This document shows, one piece after another, positions 6,607 to 13,308 of a stretch of DNA of 51,402 bases. A model generated the notes under the pieces. The model made no database searches, was not told the DNA's origin, and saw only the letters and a list, made by a program, of their open reading frames with translations. A program made the translations under genes and the position numbers. The first letter of the stretch is position 1. Every line of letters starts with the position of its first letter. The stretch is from a virus: positions 1 through 51,402 of IMG/VR virus record IMGVR_UViG_3300037847_004211. One strand, given 5' to 3'.

Positions 6607-7885
6607 ATTCTGTAAATTTTGTTAGATTGGATTTAAAACGTAAACGCACAGTACCTATACCTATGTTTCTACCTTTTGCAAATATAATATCAGCAGTTCC
6701 TCTGGTGTCTTCACCTTTTTCATCTTGTGTTATACCATAGTATTCTGCTCTATAAACAAAAGCCACAACATCTGCTGCTTGTTCTATTTCACCAGATTCT
6801 CTTAAATCTGACATAGTAGGTCTTGCATCTGTTCTGTTCATTACACCTCTATTAAGCTGACTAAGCGCAACAATAGTAATATCAAGTTGTCTTGCAGTAT
6901 TTTTTAAACTTCTAACAACTTTACTTACTTCTTGTTCTCTTGTGCCTGCCTTAGAGTATGAACTAATTAATTGCAAATAATCTATAAATACAATTTTTAC
7001 ATCATGTGTCATAACATACTTTTTAATTTTATTTATTAAATATGTTAGTGATGTTTTTTTACATTCGTCTATATTTAATGGTAATTTTTCTAACTTACCT
7101 ATAGCTGTATTTATTTGATTATAATTTTCTTTAGACAATGCACCCTGTTGTATATACTTATTATTTATATCTGTTTCTGATGATATTAATCTACTAAGTA
7201 ATTGTTTACCACTCATTTCATATGAAAATATTAATGTAGATACACCAGCTTTTGCTGAGTTGTGTGCAAGAGCTAAAGCAAAACTAGTTTTACCCATAGA
7301 TGATGCGCCACCTAATATAATTAAATCTGTTTCTTGCCAACCACCAGTAAATCTATCTATTGATGCAAAGCCAGAGGTAATACCTGTAGTACCATCTGAT
7401 TGCATTCTATTTGTAATATCTTCTAATGTATCGTTGAGCAATGTTTGAAATGTAGGTGTAGTATCTTTATGGTCTTGTCTAATTTTATTTAGTTCGTCTT
7501 CTAAAAAAGATGTAATTTTTTCTGTAGATAGATTTTCTTGTATTCTGCTGTGCATATTTAAAGTCAAAGAATTAAGTCTTCTTAAATCTGCTGCTTCTTT
7601 AAGTGTGCTTATAGCAAAATCTATATCTATGTAATTAAATCCTATATCTACAATATCTACTAAATCTGACATTTCTTTGCCAGTCCATTGTAATTTTTTT
7701 GATAATTTGATTATATCTGGTACATCGCCATCTTTATATATTTCAGTTGTTTTTTCAAACACTAATTTATGTTGTATATCGCTAAATAATTCTGTATATA
7801 ATCTATCATTGTATTCATAATAAAGGCTTGGCTCTGCAATTATCAAAGCCAAAACCTTTTGTTCTATTTCTATAGTATCATGCAT
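6590..7885 (-). CDS. dnaB: replicative DNA helicase, DnaB family
   Basis: The protein is 431 residues with a DnaB N-terminal helical domain (about 1-100), linker and RecA-like motor. Walker A GASSMGKT is at 193-200 and Walker B VFIDYLQL has D302. Downstream come the sensor-like VVALSQLNRG and a DLRESGEIEQAADVV motif. It unwinds DNA 5'-3' as a hexamer at the fork. No primase domain, loader or DNA polymerase is seen, so host replisome parts are probably recruited. I chose the ATG at 7885, one base into the upstream stop (TAATG). A longer in-frame start at 8011 would add membrane-gene-derived residues unlike DnaB. Confidence 0.93.
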   Translation of the reverse strand: MHDTIEIEQKVLALIIAEPSLYYEYNDRLYTELFSDIQHKLVFEKTTEIYKDGDVPDIIKLSKKLQWTGKEMSDLVDIVDIGFNYIDIDFAISTLKEAADLRRLNSLTLNMHSRIQENLSTEKITSFLEDELNKIRQDHKDTTPTFQTLLNDTLEDITNRMQSDGTTGITSGFASIDRFTGGWQETDLIILGGASSMGKTSFALALAHNSAKAGVSTLIFSYEMSGKQLLSRLISSETDINNKYIQQGALSKENYNQINTAIGKLEKLPLNIDECKKTSLTYLINKIKKYVMTHDVKIVFIDYLQLISSYSKAGTREQEVSKVVRSLKNTARQLDITIVALSQLNRGVMNRTDARPTMSDLRESGEIEQAADVVAFVYRAEYYGITQDEKGEDTRGTADIIFAKGRNIGIGTVRLRFKSNLTKFTEYEQDF

Positions 7886-8109
7886 TATGTAATTTTGTGA
7901 ATAATGTGTGTAAATATTGAAAATATTAGACCTGCAAGTATTGCAGTCATTACGCCTGAATATGTGCCTAGAAAAAGCAAAGGCAAAAACATGGTTAGCA
8001 AAATGTCCCATAGCAAAATAGATTTGCGTAACAGTCTGCTACCCAATGCTTTACGTAAAATAATATAGTAACCTGCTGCCGATGCGACAGACATTGTAAT
8101 TATGTTCAT
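7885..8109 (-). CDS. small membrane protein (74 aa)
   Basis: A 74-residue protein from ATG 8109 with two to three hydrophobic segments: around 3-20, around 33-50 (ILLTMFLPLLFLGTYSG) and around 52-70 (MTAILAGLIFSIFTHII). Its TAA overlaps the helicase ATG by one base. An upstream in-frame ATG at 8142 exists but adds residues from a poor AT-rich stretch. Candidate roles are holin or membrane-tethering of replication. There is no diagnostic motif. Confidence 0.6.
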   Translation of the reverse strand: MNIITMSVASAAGYYIILRKALGSRLLRKSILLWDILLTMFLPLLFLGTYSGVMTAILAGLIFSIFTHIIHKIT

Positions 8110-8183
8110 AAAATAAAGTTTAGTTAGTGTATAAATATACAAAATATTTATTTACTAAACGTATTTTGTTAATAACTATATTA

Positions 8184-8441
8184 TCAATCTAATAGTGCAA
8201 AATATGCATCTATATTATTATCTTTAAACCAATCTAAACCTTTGTAAAAATCATCAACCATCTGTTTGGTAACTGATTTTGGCATTTTTTCCATTACAAA
8301 TTGTGTACCCATGATAAAATCATACATGGATAATTCTAAACCATTTAGTTCATAAGTCTGTCCAGAAAACGGATTAGTAACTAAATCGCCTTTTTCATAA
8401 ATTTGGCCTTCAAACCATTTGGGTATTTTTTGTGTTTTCAT
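8184..8441 (-). CDS. conserved hypothetical marine-phage protein (85 aa)
   Basis: An 85-residue protein with a compact pattern YEKGDLVTNPFSGQTYELNGLELSMYDFIMG (about 15-45), followed by a helical C-terminus. I recognise this as similar to a small hypothetical protein widespread in marine phages, but with no assigned function. The ATG overlaps the stop of the 68-aa gene as ATGA. Confidence 0.7.
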   Translation of the reverse strand: MKTQKIPKWFEGQIYEKGDLVTNPFSGQTYELNGLELSMYDFIMGTQFVMEKMPKSVTKQMVDDFYKGLDWFKDNNIDAYFALLD

Positions 8442-8644
8442 TTTAATAATTCGTTAAGTTCTATTTTTTCTATATGTTTTTGTATAACATTTATATTATC
8501 TATTCCAACATATAATATTTCTAATTGACTTAGCTTGCCTTCCATGCATTTACTGTGTAAATTAGTCAAAGCTAGGTGAACTAATTTTTTTTGTGTCTCT
8601 GTTAGTTTTTTACACCTTTGGTGTGTTCTAAATTTATTTACCAT
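8438..8644 (-). CDS. hypothetical protein (68 aa)
   Basis: A 68-residue basic helical protein from ATG 8644 (MVNKFRTHQRCKKLTETQKK). A longer frame starting at 8683 would read through the stem of structured element D and is less likely. Downstream it overlaps the 85-aa gene by ATGA. No family is recognised. Confidence 0.55.
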   Translation of the reverse strand: MVNKFRTHQRCKKLTETQKKLVHLALTNLHSKCMEGKLSQLEILYVGIDNINVIQKHIEKIELNELLK

Positions 8645-8651
8645 AATATAA

Positions 8652-8738
8652 GAGAGTTGCACCCATGGATTGGCTGCAAACAAATTATTATTAACGCTCT
8701 AAAAAAACAACAGTTATCCATGGGATTTGTTATCTCTC
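8652..8738 (-). ncRNA. structured intergenic RNA element D
   Basis: The perfect 9-bp inverted repeat CCCATGGAT (8662-8670) / ATCCATGGG (8716-8724) is enclosed by GAGAG (8652-8656) / CTCTC (8734-8738). It fills the gap between the 137-aa gene and the 68-aa gene, ending 8 nt before the ATG at 8644. The large internal loop is U-rich on the minus strand. It is probably a leader or processing structure like its neighbours in this operon. Confidence 0.45.
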
Positions 8739-8744
8739 GTATTA

Positions 8745-9146
8745 TTATTTAGCTAATGCACCTGTTGTAGATTCGTGTGGAAACTCCTCACTATATTCTT
8801 TAGGTACAGAATTAAATTGAACAGGATTATCTTTAGGTGGTTCAGCTTTTGGTTCACCATAATAATCTAGTAAAATTTCTATTATATCAGAATGTAGTAA
8901 ATCTTCATCATCTATAGCTATATCATAATCATAAAGTTCTATTCTATCTCCACCAGATATTTCAAACTCATGATTTTCTGTTGTAAAATAACGAGCTGGT
9001 TCTTCTTCTAACGAGTCAGTTATTTTTGTTGCAATATCACTTGCTTGGTCATGTGACATATAGCCTTTTTGTGTAGTTCTGATTTCTTTTACAGTTTTTT
9101 GTATTTCTTTTATATACGAATACAATTCATTAATTTTATCTTCCAT
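8745..9146 (-). CDS. acidic hypothetical protein with N-terminal coiled coil (133 aa)
   Basis: Starting at ATG 9146 (MEDKINELYSYIKEIQKTVKEI), residues 1-30 form a probable short coiled coil. The rest is highly acidic and probably partly disordered (DIAIDDEDLLHSDIIE). A start 12 bp further upstream is also possible. It overlaps the end of the upstream gene by 11 bp. No family is recognised; the acidity could suit a DNA mimic, which is speculation. Confidence 0.6.
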   Translation of the reverse strand: MEDKINELYSYIKEIQKTVKEIRTTQKGYMSHDQASDIATKITDSLEEEPARYFTTENHEFEISGGDRIELYDYDIAIDDEDLLHSDIIEILLDYYGEPKAEPPKDNPVQFNSVPKEYSEEFPHESTTGALAK

Positions 9147-9294
9147 AATATTTATCATTTTTTTGATTTAAATAATCTATTGCTCTGAATAAGTTTTCTT
9201 CACTATATTCTACACGCAATACTTCTGTTTCCCATATAAAGAATCTTTTCAATATACAGATGTGATAGCCATCAGTTACTAATCTGAACTTCAT
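9136..9294 (-). CDS. small hypothetical protein (52 aa)
   Basis: Read from ATG 9294 (MKFRLVTDGYHICILKRF), giving 52 residues with a beta-strand-rich first half and a helical end. A longer start at 9336 would overlap the upstream gene by 65 bp, so the short form is preferred. Function unknown. Confidence 0.5.
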   Translation of the reverse strand: MKFRLVTDGYHICILKRFFIWETEVLRVEYSEENLFRAIDYLNQKNDKYYGR

Positions 9295-9715
9295 CTTCTT
9301 GATATTTATATATAAACTCTTGTGGTGAACCTTCAAATATTACTTCGTTGTTATTCCAAACATCTATACATTTTATAATAATATTATCTACACCAACTTC
9401 TGTTAGTGCTTTATCTATATATATTTCATATATAAATTGTTCACCACAATCTTCAGAATTTGGCGGGTATAAATAAATATTACCAATACCTTCTTTAAGA
9501 TGTTTTATAATTTGCGCTGATAAACAGCCCATACCATTAGCTCTTAGTTTTGGTGTATTCATACCAATTCCATTGATAACTCTAAATCCATTTAAGAAAT
9601 TAGCTAATTCTATACCATGTCCTGATGGATAACCATCAAATTGTCTATAGATACAGACAATATTATCTTCTGTATTATATTCACTTTTAATATAAGTTAA
9701 ACTTCTTGTGCCCAT
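9272..9715 (-). CDS. conserved MGTRSLT-type hypothetical protein (147 aa)
   Basis: The 147-residue protein begins MGTRSLTYIKSEYN and contains IVCIYRQFDGYPSGHGIELANFL, a recognisable conserved hypothetical family found in many phages and bacteria. A later segment (CGEQFIYEIYID, then VIFEGSPQEF) also fits that family. No biochemical function is established to my knowledge. It lies in the accessory part of the leftward operon. Confidence 0.75.
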   Translation of the reverse strand: MGTRSLTYIKSEYNTEDNIVCIYRQFDGYPSGHGIELANFLNGFRVINGIGMNTPKLRANGMGCLSAQIIKHLKEGIGNIYLYPPNSEDCGEQFIYEIYIDKALTEVGVDNIIIKCIDVWNNNEVIFEGSPQEFIYKYQEDEVQISN

Positions 9716-9724
9716 AATTTAATT

Positions 9725-9949
9725 TTATTCGTTATACTTTCGTTTTGCGTCAGCTTTGTTCTCTAGATATTCGTCATATCTAATTTGTTTGTACTCATAA
9801 TCTTCTATAATATCACATTCTTCGCCACAGCACAAACAGTTGGTTCCTGTGTCATCTTCATCATATTCTGTACCGCAACACAAGGATACCATTTGATAAA
9901 CGTACCCATCGTCTATTGGGTTACTTAATTTCCAATTATCGTAACTCAT
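9725..9949 (-). CDS. zinc-ribbon-like small protein (74 aa)
   Basis: Read from ATG 9949 (MSYDNWKLSNPIDDG). The cysteine pairs SLCCGTEY and NCLCCGEEC are separated by about 14 residues, forming a probable zinc ribbon. The C-terminus is charged and helical. A start nine bases upstream is equally open. Its end lies 9 bp from the MGTRSLT gene. Such ribbons often mediate small protein or nucleic-acid contacts; the role here is unknown. Confidence 0.65.
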   Translation of the reverse strand: MSYDNWKLSNPIDDGYVYQMVSLCCGTEYDEDDTGTNCLCCGEECDIIEDYEYKQIRYDEYLENKADAKRKYNE

Positions 9950-10163
9950 AACGTACAATTTCTGTCATTTTAGGTGAGCCGTTTTTGTTTTTGTACCTAG
10001 TGTATACATTCATAGGTATTGATACTATATCATGTCCTTGCTTACGCAAAGAATATATAATTCCTGACAATCTATAAGCGCCATAAATATTTATAGCTTC
10101 TTTTTGTGTCAATAGTCTACCATCTTTTAGATGTTGTAAAATATCTGATGTTTGTGTTCTCAT
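9936..10163 (-). CDS. helix-turn-helix DNA-binding protein (75 aa)
   Basis: The pattern ILQHLKDGRLLTQKEAINIYGAYRLSGIIYSLRKQGHDI matches a small phage winged-helix/HTH family (HTH_39-like; recalled, not searched), followed by a beta wing ending EIVRYELR. It probably binds DNA and could regulate phage transcription. It overlaps the zinc-ribbon gene by 14 bp. Confidence 0.7.
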   Translation of the reverse strand: MRTQTSDILQHLKDGRLLTQKEAINIYGAYRLSGIIYSLRKQGHDIVSIPMNVYTRYKNKNGSPKMTEIVRYELR

Positions 10164-10165
10164 AA

Positions 10166-10375
10166 TTATGCTTGATTAATTGGACCTTTATAGTTTACTA
10201 ATTTTTGTTTTTCCATTTCTTTAATGGTTAGTTTTACTATTTGTAGGCATTGAAAATAATCATTTCTATCTATTTTAGTGCCTTTTTCAAATAATTTATA
10301 AGCAACATTCCATGCTATTTTAATATCATTGGACTCTGGTGCTATATTTACAGTTTTAATTTTACTATCTTTCAT
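10166..10375 (-). CDS. small hypothetical protein (69 aa)
   Basis: A 69-residue, mostly helical protein starting MKDSKIKTVNIAPESND. It is placed between the HTH gene (gap 2 bp) and the 124-aa gene (one-base overlap). No motif is recognised. Confidence 0.6.
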   Translation of the reverse strand: MKDSKIKTVNIAPESNDIKIAWNVAYKLFEKGTKIDRNDYFQCLQIVKLTIKEMEKQKLVNYKGPINQA

Positions 10376-10749
10376 TATATTTCTGCTTCAAATCCACATT
10401 CTCCATTTTCTTCTACACATTTTAGTATTTGTTTACCCAAACATAAATCTGCATAATCTTCTAGTTTGTCTTTACAAAATTTTAATTTATGTTGTTTAAA
10501 GTATTCAGATAAACTTTTATCATTATACATACTAACCATATTAAAAAATTCTTCAAAAACATTTAGATGTTTACCTAATGTTTCTTCAATATTTTGTATT
10601 TCTTGTTTTATTTTAGGTAAATGTTCTTCATCAAAATAGTATGATATATAATTATTATAACCTGTACATCCAAATCTATCTGCTGCATTACTAGATTGTA
10701 CTGCAAACCAAAATTTGCCTTCTATATCTCCGTGATAATATCTGCCCAT
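10375..10749 (-). CDS. conserved MGRYYxGDIEGKFWF-type hypothetical protein (124 aa)
   Basis: The start MGRYYHGDIEGKFWFAVQSS is a recognisable conserved N-terminus of a small protein family scattered through phage and bacterial genomes, without known function. The rest is helical with several Cys (C-terminal LKCVEENGECGFEAEI). It is the first gene after structured element E. Confidence 0.7.
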   Translation of the reverse strand: MGRYYHGDIEGKFWFAVQSSNAADRFGCTGYNNYISYYFDEEHLPKIKQEIQNIEETLGKHLNVFEEFFNMVSMYNDKSLSEYFKQHKLKFCKDKLEDYADLCLGKQILKCVEENGECGFEAEI

Positions 10750-10775
10750 AATTTTAATTGTTTAATTAATAAAAA

Positions 10776-10836
10776 AGGAAGGGATATTATACATATACTC
10801 TGCATTACCGAGCTTATCATTATAATACCCCAACCT
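10776..10836 (-). ncRNA. structured element E, terminator-shaped leader
   Basis: On the minus strand AGG-UU-GGGGUAUUAUA (10836-10821) pairs with UAUAAUAUCCC-UU-CCU (10791-10776). This gives 14 pairs with one G-U and a UU/UU internal loop, and it is directly followed by six U. An apical CUC/GAG hairpin lies inside. The shape is that of an intrinsic terminator or attenuator, but it sits between co-directional genes, 27 nt before the ATG at 10749. Confidence 0.5.
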
Positions 10837-10840
10837 ATAT

Positions 10841-11134
10841 TTATGCAGACTTAGCTTCTTTCTGCATTTGTGCAAACAAATCATTAATAGATGATTTTAA
10901 TTTTTCTTTTTCTTCATCTGATAATTCTTCGTCTTGTATTTTATCAGCAAGCTTTAACATAAGCTTTGATAGTCTGTCTTCTGACCCAATAACTTCCATT
11001 AACATATCAATAGATTCTCTAAGTGATAGTAGTGAAAAGTCTACTGGCGACATAAGTACAGCTTTCCTAACGTCTTTATCTTCATACGCTAGGATTGCTG
11101 TCATTTTAAGTATATTATATGCTTTTTTAAACAT
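10841..11134 (-). CDS. helical acidic hypothetical protein (97 aa)
   Basis: A 97-residue, almost entirely helical protein with a central LSLRESIDMLMEVIG and a C-terminal charged coiled-coil-like part (DEELSDEEKEKLKSSI). It overlaps the upstream gene by 8 bp. No family is recognised. Confidence 0.6.
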   Translation of the reverse strand: MFKKAYNILKMTAILAYEDKDVRKAVLMSPVDFSLLSLRESIDMLMEVIGSEDRLSKLMLKLADKIQDEELSDEEKEKLKSSINDLFAQMQKEAKSA

Positions 11135-11504
11135 TTCTATTATATTTATATTCTAATTCTAAATCGCTGCGCCCTGCTTCAGCTTGTTTTCTTTCAATTT
11201 CATCATTAATTACCATCATAGGGATTGTATCTTTTTCTAATCCAGCAGCTTCTGCTAGTTTATCTACAATCTTATGACCCTTCATGATATTAAAATCAAT
11301 ACATGGTTTAGCCCAATGGGTACCATATTTTTCTTTGTTATCATTTTGGGTTCTAGGTAATACTGTAATAGGTACAAATCCATCTTTTGTAACTATTTGT
11401 TCTAGTTCTTTCATTCGTAATAGTATGTTGATACACTCTTGTCCTTTATTGTTTTTAAACATTTGTGCTTTCTGTGATACTATTGTAGGTGTTTTTGTTT
11501 TCAT
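11127..11504 (-). CDS. hypothetical protein (125 aa)
   Basis: The 125-residue protein starts MKTKTPTIVSQKAQMFKNN. It is beta-rich in the middle (FVPITVLPR, HWAKPCIDFNIM) and ends basic. ATGA overlap with the upstream 128-aa gene indicates coupling. Function not recognised. Confidence 0.6.
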   Translation of the reverse strand: MKTKTPTIVSQKAQMFKNNKGQECINILLRMKELEQIVTKDGFVPITVLPRTQNDNKEKYGTHWAKPCIDFNIMKGHKIVDKLAEAAGLEKDTIPMMVINDEIERKQAEAGRSDLELEYKYNRNV

Positions 11505-11887
11505 AATAGTGATTCTAGTTTTAATTTTAATTCATTTAATTTGTTAGCTCTGTGTCTTTTTCTACGTTCTCTGAGCTTTTTTACTACTGCAAAATATCTT
11601 TTGAAGTATGACTTGCGTGCAGACTTAAAGTCTTCTTTTTCCATTTTAATTCTTTTGATATAGTCAAGATAGCCAGTAGCCTGGTATGTATTGCCACACA
11701 TATATTCAATAGTAAAATTTGTTTTATTTGTACTATTAATAATCCAATATTTATTTGAATGTAAAAATGACGTCAACGCAATTTGTTGAGTAGTTGCTCC
11801 TAGTTTTCTAAGTGTCTTTAGATATTTAGGAGAAAGTGTATTCTGTTCCTTAGTTAAGAGGAAGTAATCCCGAGTAAATAGTTTCAT
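11501..11887 (-). CDS. basic hypothetical protein (128 aa)
   Basis: A 128-residue protein. A short N-terminal helical region is followed by a central beta part (YWIINSTNKTNFTIEYMCGN). The C-terminus is very Arg/Lys-rich and helical (VKKLRERRKRHRANKLNELK), suggesting nucleic-acid binding. It is preceded by structured element F. No family is recognised. Confidence 0.6.
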   Translation of the reverse strand: MKLFTRDYFLLTKEQNTLSPKYLKTLRKLGATTQQIALTSFLHSNKYWIINSTNKTNFTIEYMCGNTYQATGYLDYIKRIKMEKEDFKSARKSYFKRYFAVVKKLRERRKRHRANKLNELKLKLESLL

Positions 11888-11923
11888 AATAATAATTTTA
11901 AAGTTTTACTATAAAACGTATTT

Positions 11924-11990
11924 ATAGAGTAGAGCGCAAAAACATTTAATATACGGTTAAAGGCAATAGTGCCGAAGCACTCTACTCTAT
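11924..11990 (-). ncRNA. structured element F, three-way-junction-like RNA
   Basis: The perfect 11-bp inverted repeat ATAGAGTAGAG (11924-11934) / CTCTACTCTAT (11980-11990) encloses a GUGC-UUCG-GCAC tetraloop hairpin (minus strand, 11980-11969). The core GGCACUAUUGCC-UUUAACCGU resembles element A. The 5' strand of the stem includes the TAG stop of the upstream 64-aa gene, so translating ribosomes would disturb the fold. Confidence 0.55.
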
Positions 11991-12181
11991 TTTTTTCTAA
12001 GTGTTGGTTCTGTACGTATTAGATTAGGAAATCCTGTAAATTTTTTTTCTATTTCACGCATGTATTCTCCGCATTCAGGACATTCTGTTCCTTCAGTAAT
12101 GACTTTACCGTCTACAATTTTCATTACAGCTCTGGATAATTCTATTTGAATCTCACAATCTGTACATTGATATACTAACAT
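11987..12181 (-). CDS. zinc-ribbon small protein (64 aa)
   Basis: A 64-residue protein with CTDC near the N-terminus (residues 6-9) and CPEC around 34-37, a classic four-cysteine zinc ribbon similar to FmdB-like/rubredoxin-type small domains. The basic C-terminal tail ends PTLRKK. It follows the DUF5664-like gene with a one-base gap. Probable nucleic-acid or protein adaptor; exact role unknown. Confidence 0.65.
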   Translation of the reverse strand: MLVYQCTDCEIQIELSRAVMKIVDGKVITEGTECPECGEYMREIEKKFTGFPNLIRTEPTLRKK

Positions 12182-12182
12182 A

Positions 12183-12464
12183 TTATTTATTTTCTAATTC
12201 TTTCTGTAGGTTGGCTAATGCTCTCCAAGCTACTTTAGTTGAGTGTCTTATGCCATCTGTATCTATAGTTCCAGCTTGTAATAAATGTCTGCATAATGCA
12301 TCTAATTCATCGCCACTCTTTGTTCTATCCCAATGCAATGGTTTATCTGGATTGTGCTGCATGTTACCTTGATAACTGCATTTAGCTATTTCCATAATTG
12401 CATCAGGAAAATATTTTAATACTCCTGTGTATACAGGCCTCTCTTTTCTGTCTTGTGATTTCAT
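12183..12464 (-). CDS. DUF5664-like / MazG-type nucleotide pyrophosphohydrolase candidate (93 aa)
   Basis: From ATG 12464 (MKSQDRKERPVYTGVLKYFP), residues show the pattern YFPDAIMEIAKCSYQGNMQHN...LHWDRTKSGDELDALCRHLLQ...RHSTKVAWRALANL. This is the all-alpha DUF5664 family found in phages and sometimes annotated dATP/dGTP diphosphohydrolase. A nucleotide-pool or nucleotide-sanitising role follows from that family and is not proven. A good minus-strand promoter element (12471-12478) ends 6 nt before the ATG; a longer frame to 12584 crosses a terminator and is rejected. Confidence 0.65.
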   Translation of the reverse strand: MKSQDRKERPVYTGVLKYFPDAIMEIAKCSYQGNMQHNPDKPLHWDRTKSGDELDALCRHLLQAGTIDTDGIRHSTKVAWRALANLQKELENK

Positions 12465-12470
12465 AACTAA

Positions 12471-12478
12471 CAAATATA
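12471..12478 (-). promoter_or_regulatory. Bacteroidetes -7 promoter element TATATTTG, near-leaderless
   Basis: CAAATATA on the plus strand is TATATTTG on the minus strand. Only six bases separate it from the ATG at 12464, so transcription would begin at or next to the start codon. It follows the terminator at 12504-12528, giving a clean terminator-promoter boundary. Confidence 0.6.
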
Positions 12479-12503
12479 ATAAAAAAAAGTTATCTTGAAA
12501 ACG

Positions 12504-12528
12504 TAAAAAAAGGCAACCGAAGTCGCCT
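12504..12528 (-). terminator. intrinsic terminator with UUCG tetraloop
   Basis: On the minus strand the stem AGGCGAC-UUCG-GUUGCCU (7 bp with one G-U) is followed directly by seven U. It lies seven bases after the stop of the 99-aa gene at 12535. This is the clearest rho-independent terminator in the window. Confidence 0.85.
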
Positions 12529-12534
12529 AATTTA

Positions 12535-12834
12535 TTACATTGGTAAATTAGCAGGAACTGCGTCAGGTTTAAAGTACAGCACATAGTTCTTGTCTATGTT
12601 TGTATCTTTTGACCAGTTCATTTTTTGTGATAATAATCCTATTTCACTTGCATGTTTACCTATCCATGAGTCAATACTACCTAGTTCATCTTTTACAGAT
12701 AAGTCAAAGTATATTGATATGAATTTTCTTTTAGAAGCATCATAGTATGTTACTGATTGTCTTTCTGGTATGATTGAACCATTAGGATTTAATATGTAAG
12801 GACTCTTTAAGTTTTGTTTAGCTTTTTTTGCCAT
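12535..12834 (-). CDS. hypothetical protein (99 aa)
   Basis: From ATG 12834 the protein starts MAKKAKQNLKSPYILNPNG. It is beta-rich in the middle (SVTYYDASKRKFISIYFDL) and ends YVLYFKPDAVPANLPM. A longer frame to 12873 would translate the leader stem and is rejected. It is bounded by structured element G upstream and a strong terminator downstream, so it may form its own regulated unit. Function not recognised. Confidence 0.6.
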   Translation of the reverse strand: MAKKAKQNLKSPYILNPNGSIIPERQSVTYYDASKRKFISIYFDLSVKDELGSIDSWIGKHASEIGLLSQKMNWSKDTNIDKNYVLYFKPDAVPANLPM

Positions 12835-12861
12835 GATAATATAATTTAAAATTAATAAAAA

Positions 12862-12924
12862 AGGAGAAAGCACGAGCCTAAATTGTGCTAATTACATCGC
12901 TGATTTGGCCATGCGATAACTCCT
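12862..12924 (-). ncRNA. structured element G, three-way junction followed by a U-tract
   Basis: The outer stem AGGAG (12862-12866) / CTCCT (12920-12924) encloses two hairpins: AGCAC (12869-12873) / GTGCT (12885-12889) and ATCGC (12896-12900) / GCGAT (12913-12917). On the minus strand the outer stem is followed by seven U. It sits 27 nt before the ATG at 12834. It resembles an attenuator or small riboregulator; no known riboswitch class was recognised. Confidence 0.5.
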
Positions 12925-12996
12925 GTTGATTTTATGTTGCACATCGTCTTTAGCATAAAGCTTAGTCAACTTCGCAACTTAATGTAAACCGTATAA

Positions 12997-13125
12997 CTAT
13001 GAATATGTTTTTTCAAGATACTCAATGAAAGTCGTACGAGATGTAGCTGATTTGTATAGTGCATGCAGTAGAACTAATGTTAGCATGCCTGTAAATAATA
13101 AACCGATTGCTGTAAAGATTACCAT
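12997..13125 (-). CDS. small single-pass membrane protein (42 aa)
   Basis: A 42-codon gene on the minus strand from ATG 13125 to TAG 12999-12997. Residues 2-24 (VIFTAIGLLFTGMLTLVLLH...) form one transmembrane helix, followed by a short polar tail ending EKTYS. It fits between the non-coding region at 13126-13433 and element G. Possible small holin or host-takeover membrane peptide; no family recognised. Confidence 0.5.
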   Translation of the reverse strand: MVIFTAIGLLFTGMLTLVLLHALYKSATSRTTFIEYLEKTYS

Positions 13126-13182
13126 AATTATATATTTTTAGATTAATATTTATGAACAATCGTATATTTCGGGACGTATAAC

Positions 13183-13213
13183 TTGACAATGTCATAAAAA
13201 AACGCTAACTTTG
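13183..13213 (+). promoter_or_regulatory. canonical Bacteroidetes promoter without a following gene
   Basis: TTG (13183-13185), 20 bp, then TAACTTTG (13206-13213) is an exact match to the TTG-N19-21-TAnnTTTG consensus. It points rightwards into a region whose only gene (13434-13589) is on the other strand, suggesting an antisense or free small RNA. Confidence 0.6.
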
Positions 13214-13308
13214 GAACCGAATAACTGTTCTATGAATGTTATACGTATAGTATACCGAACAACTAAATAAATAGTTTACTTAGAACAAACGTTATTATCA
13301 CCTTATAA

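Noticed and set aside
7886-8011. In-frame upstream extension of the DnaB helicase to an ATG at 8011
   Set aside because: The extra 42 residues are the antisense-frame reading of the overlapping membrane-protein gene and do not look like a DnaB N-terminus. The ATG at 7885 with a TAATG overlap is the natural start.
12465-12584. Upstream extension of the DUF5664-like gene
   Set aside because: It would translate across a clear intrinsic terminator (12504-12528) and the promoter element at 12471-12478.
2847-12996. Repeated intergenic stems as a CRISPR array or insertion-element ends
   Set aside because: The stems are unequal in sequence, not regularly spaced as direct repeats, and no transposase, integrase or cas gene is present.
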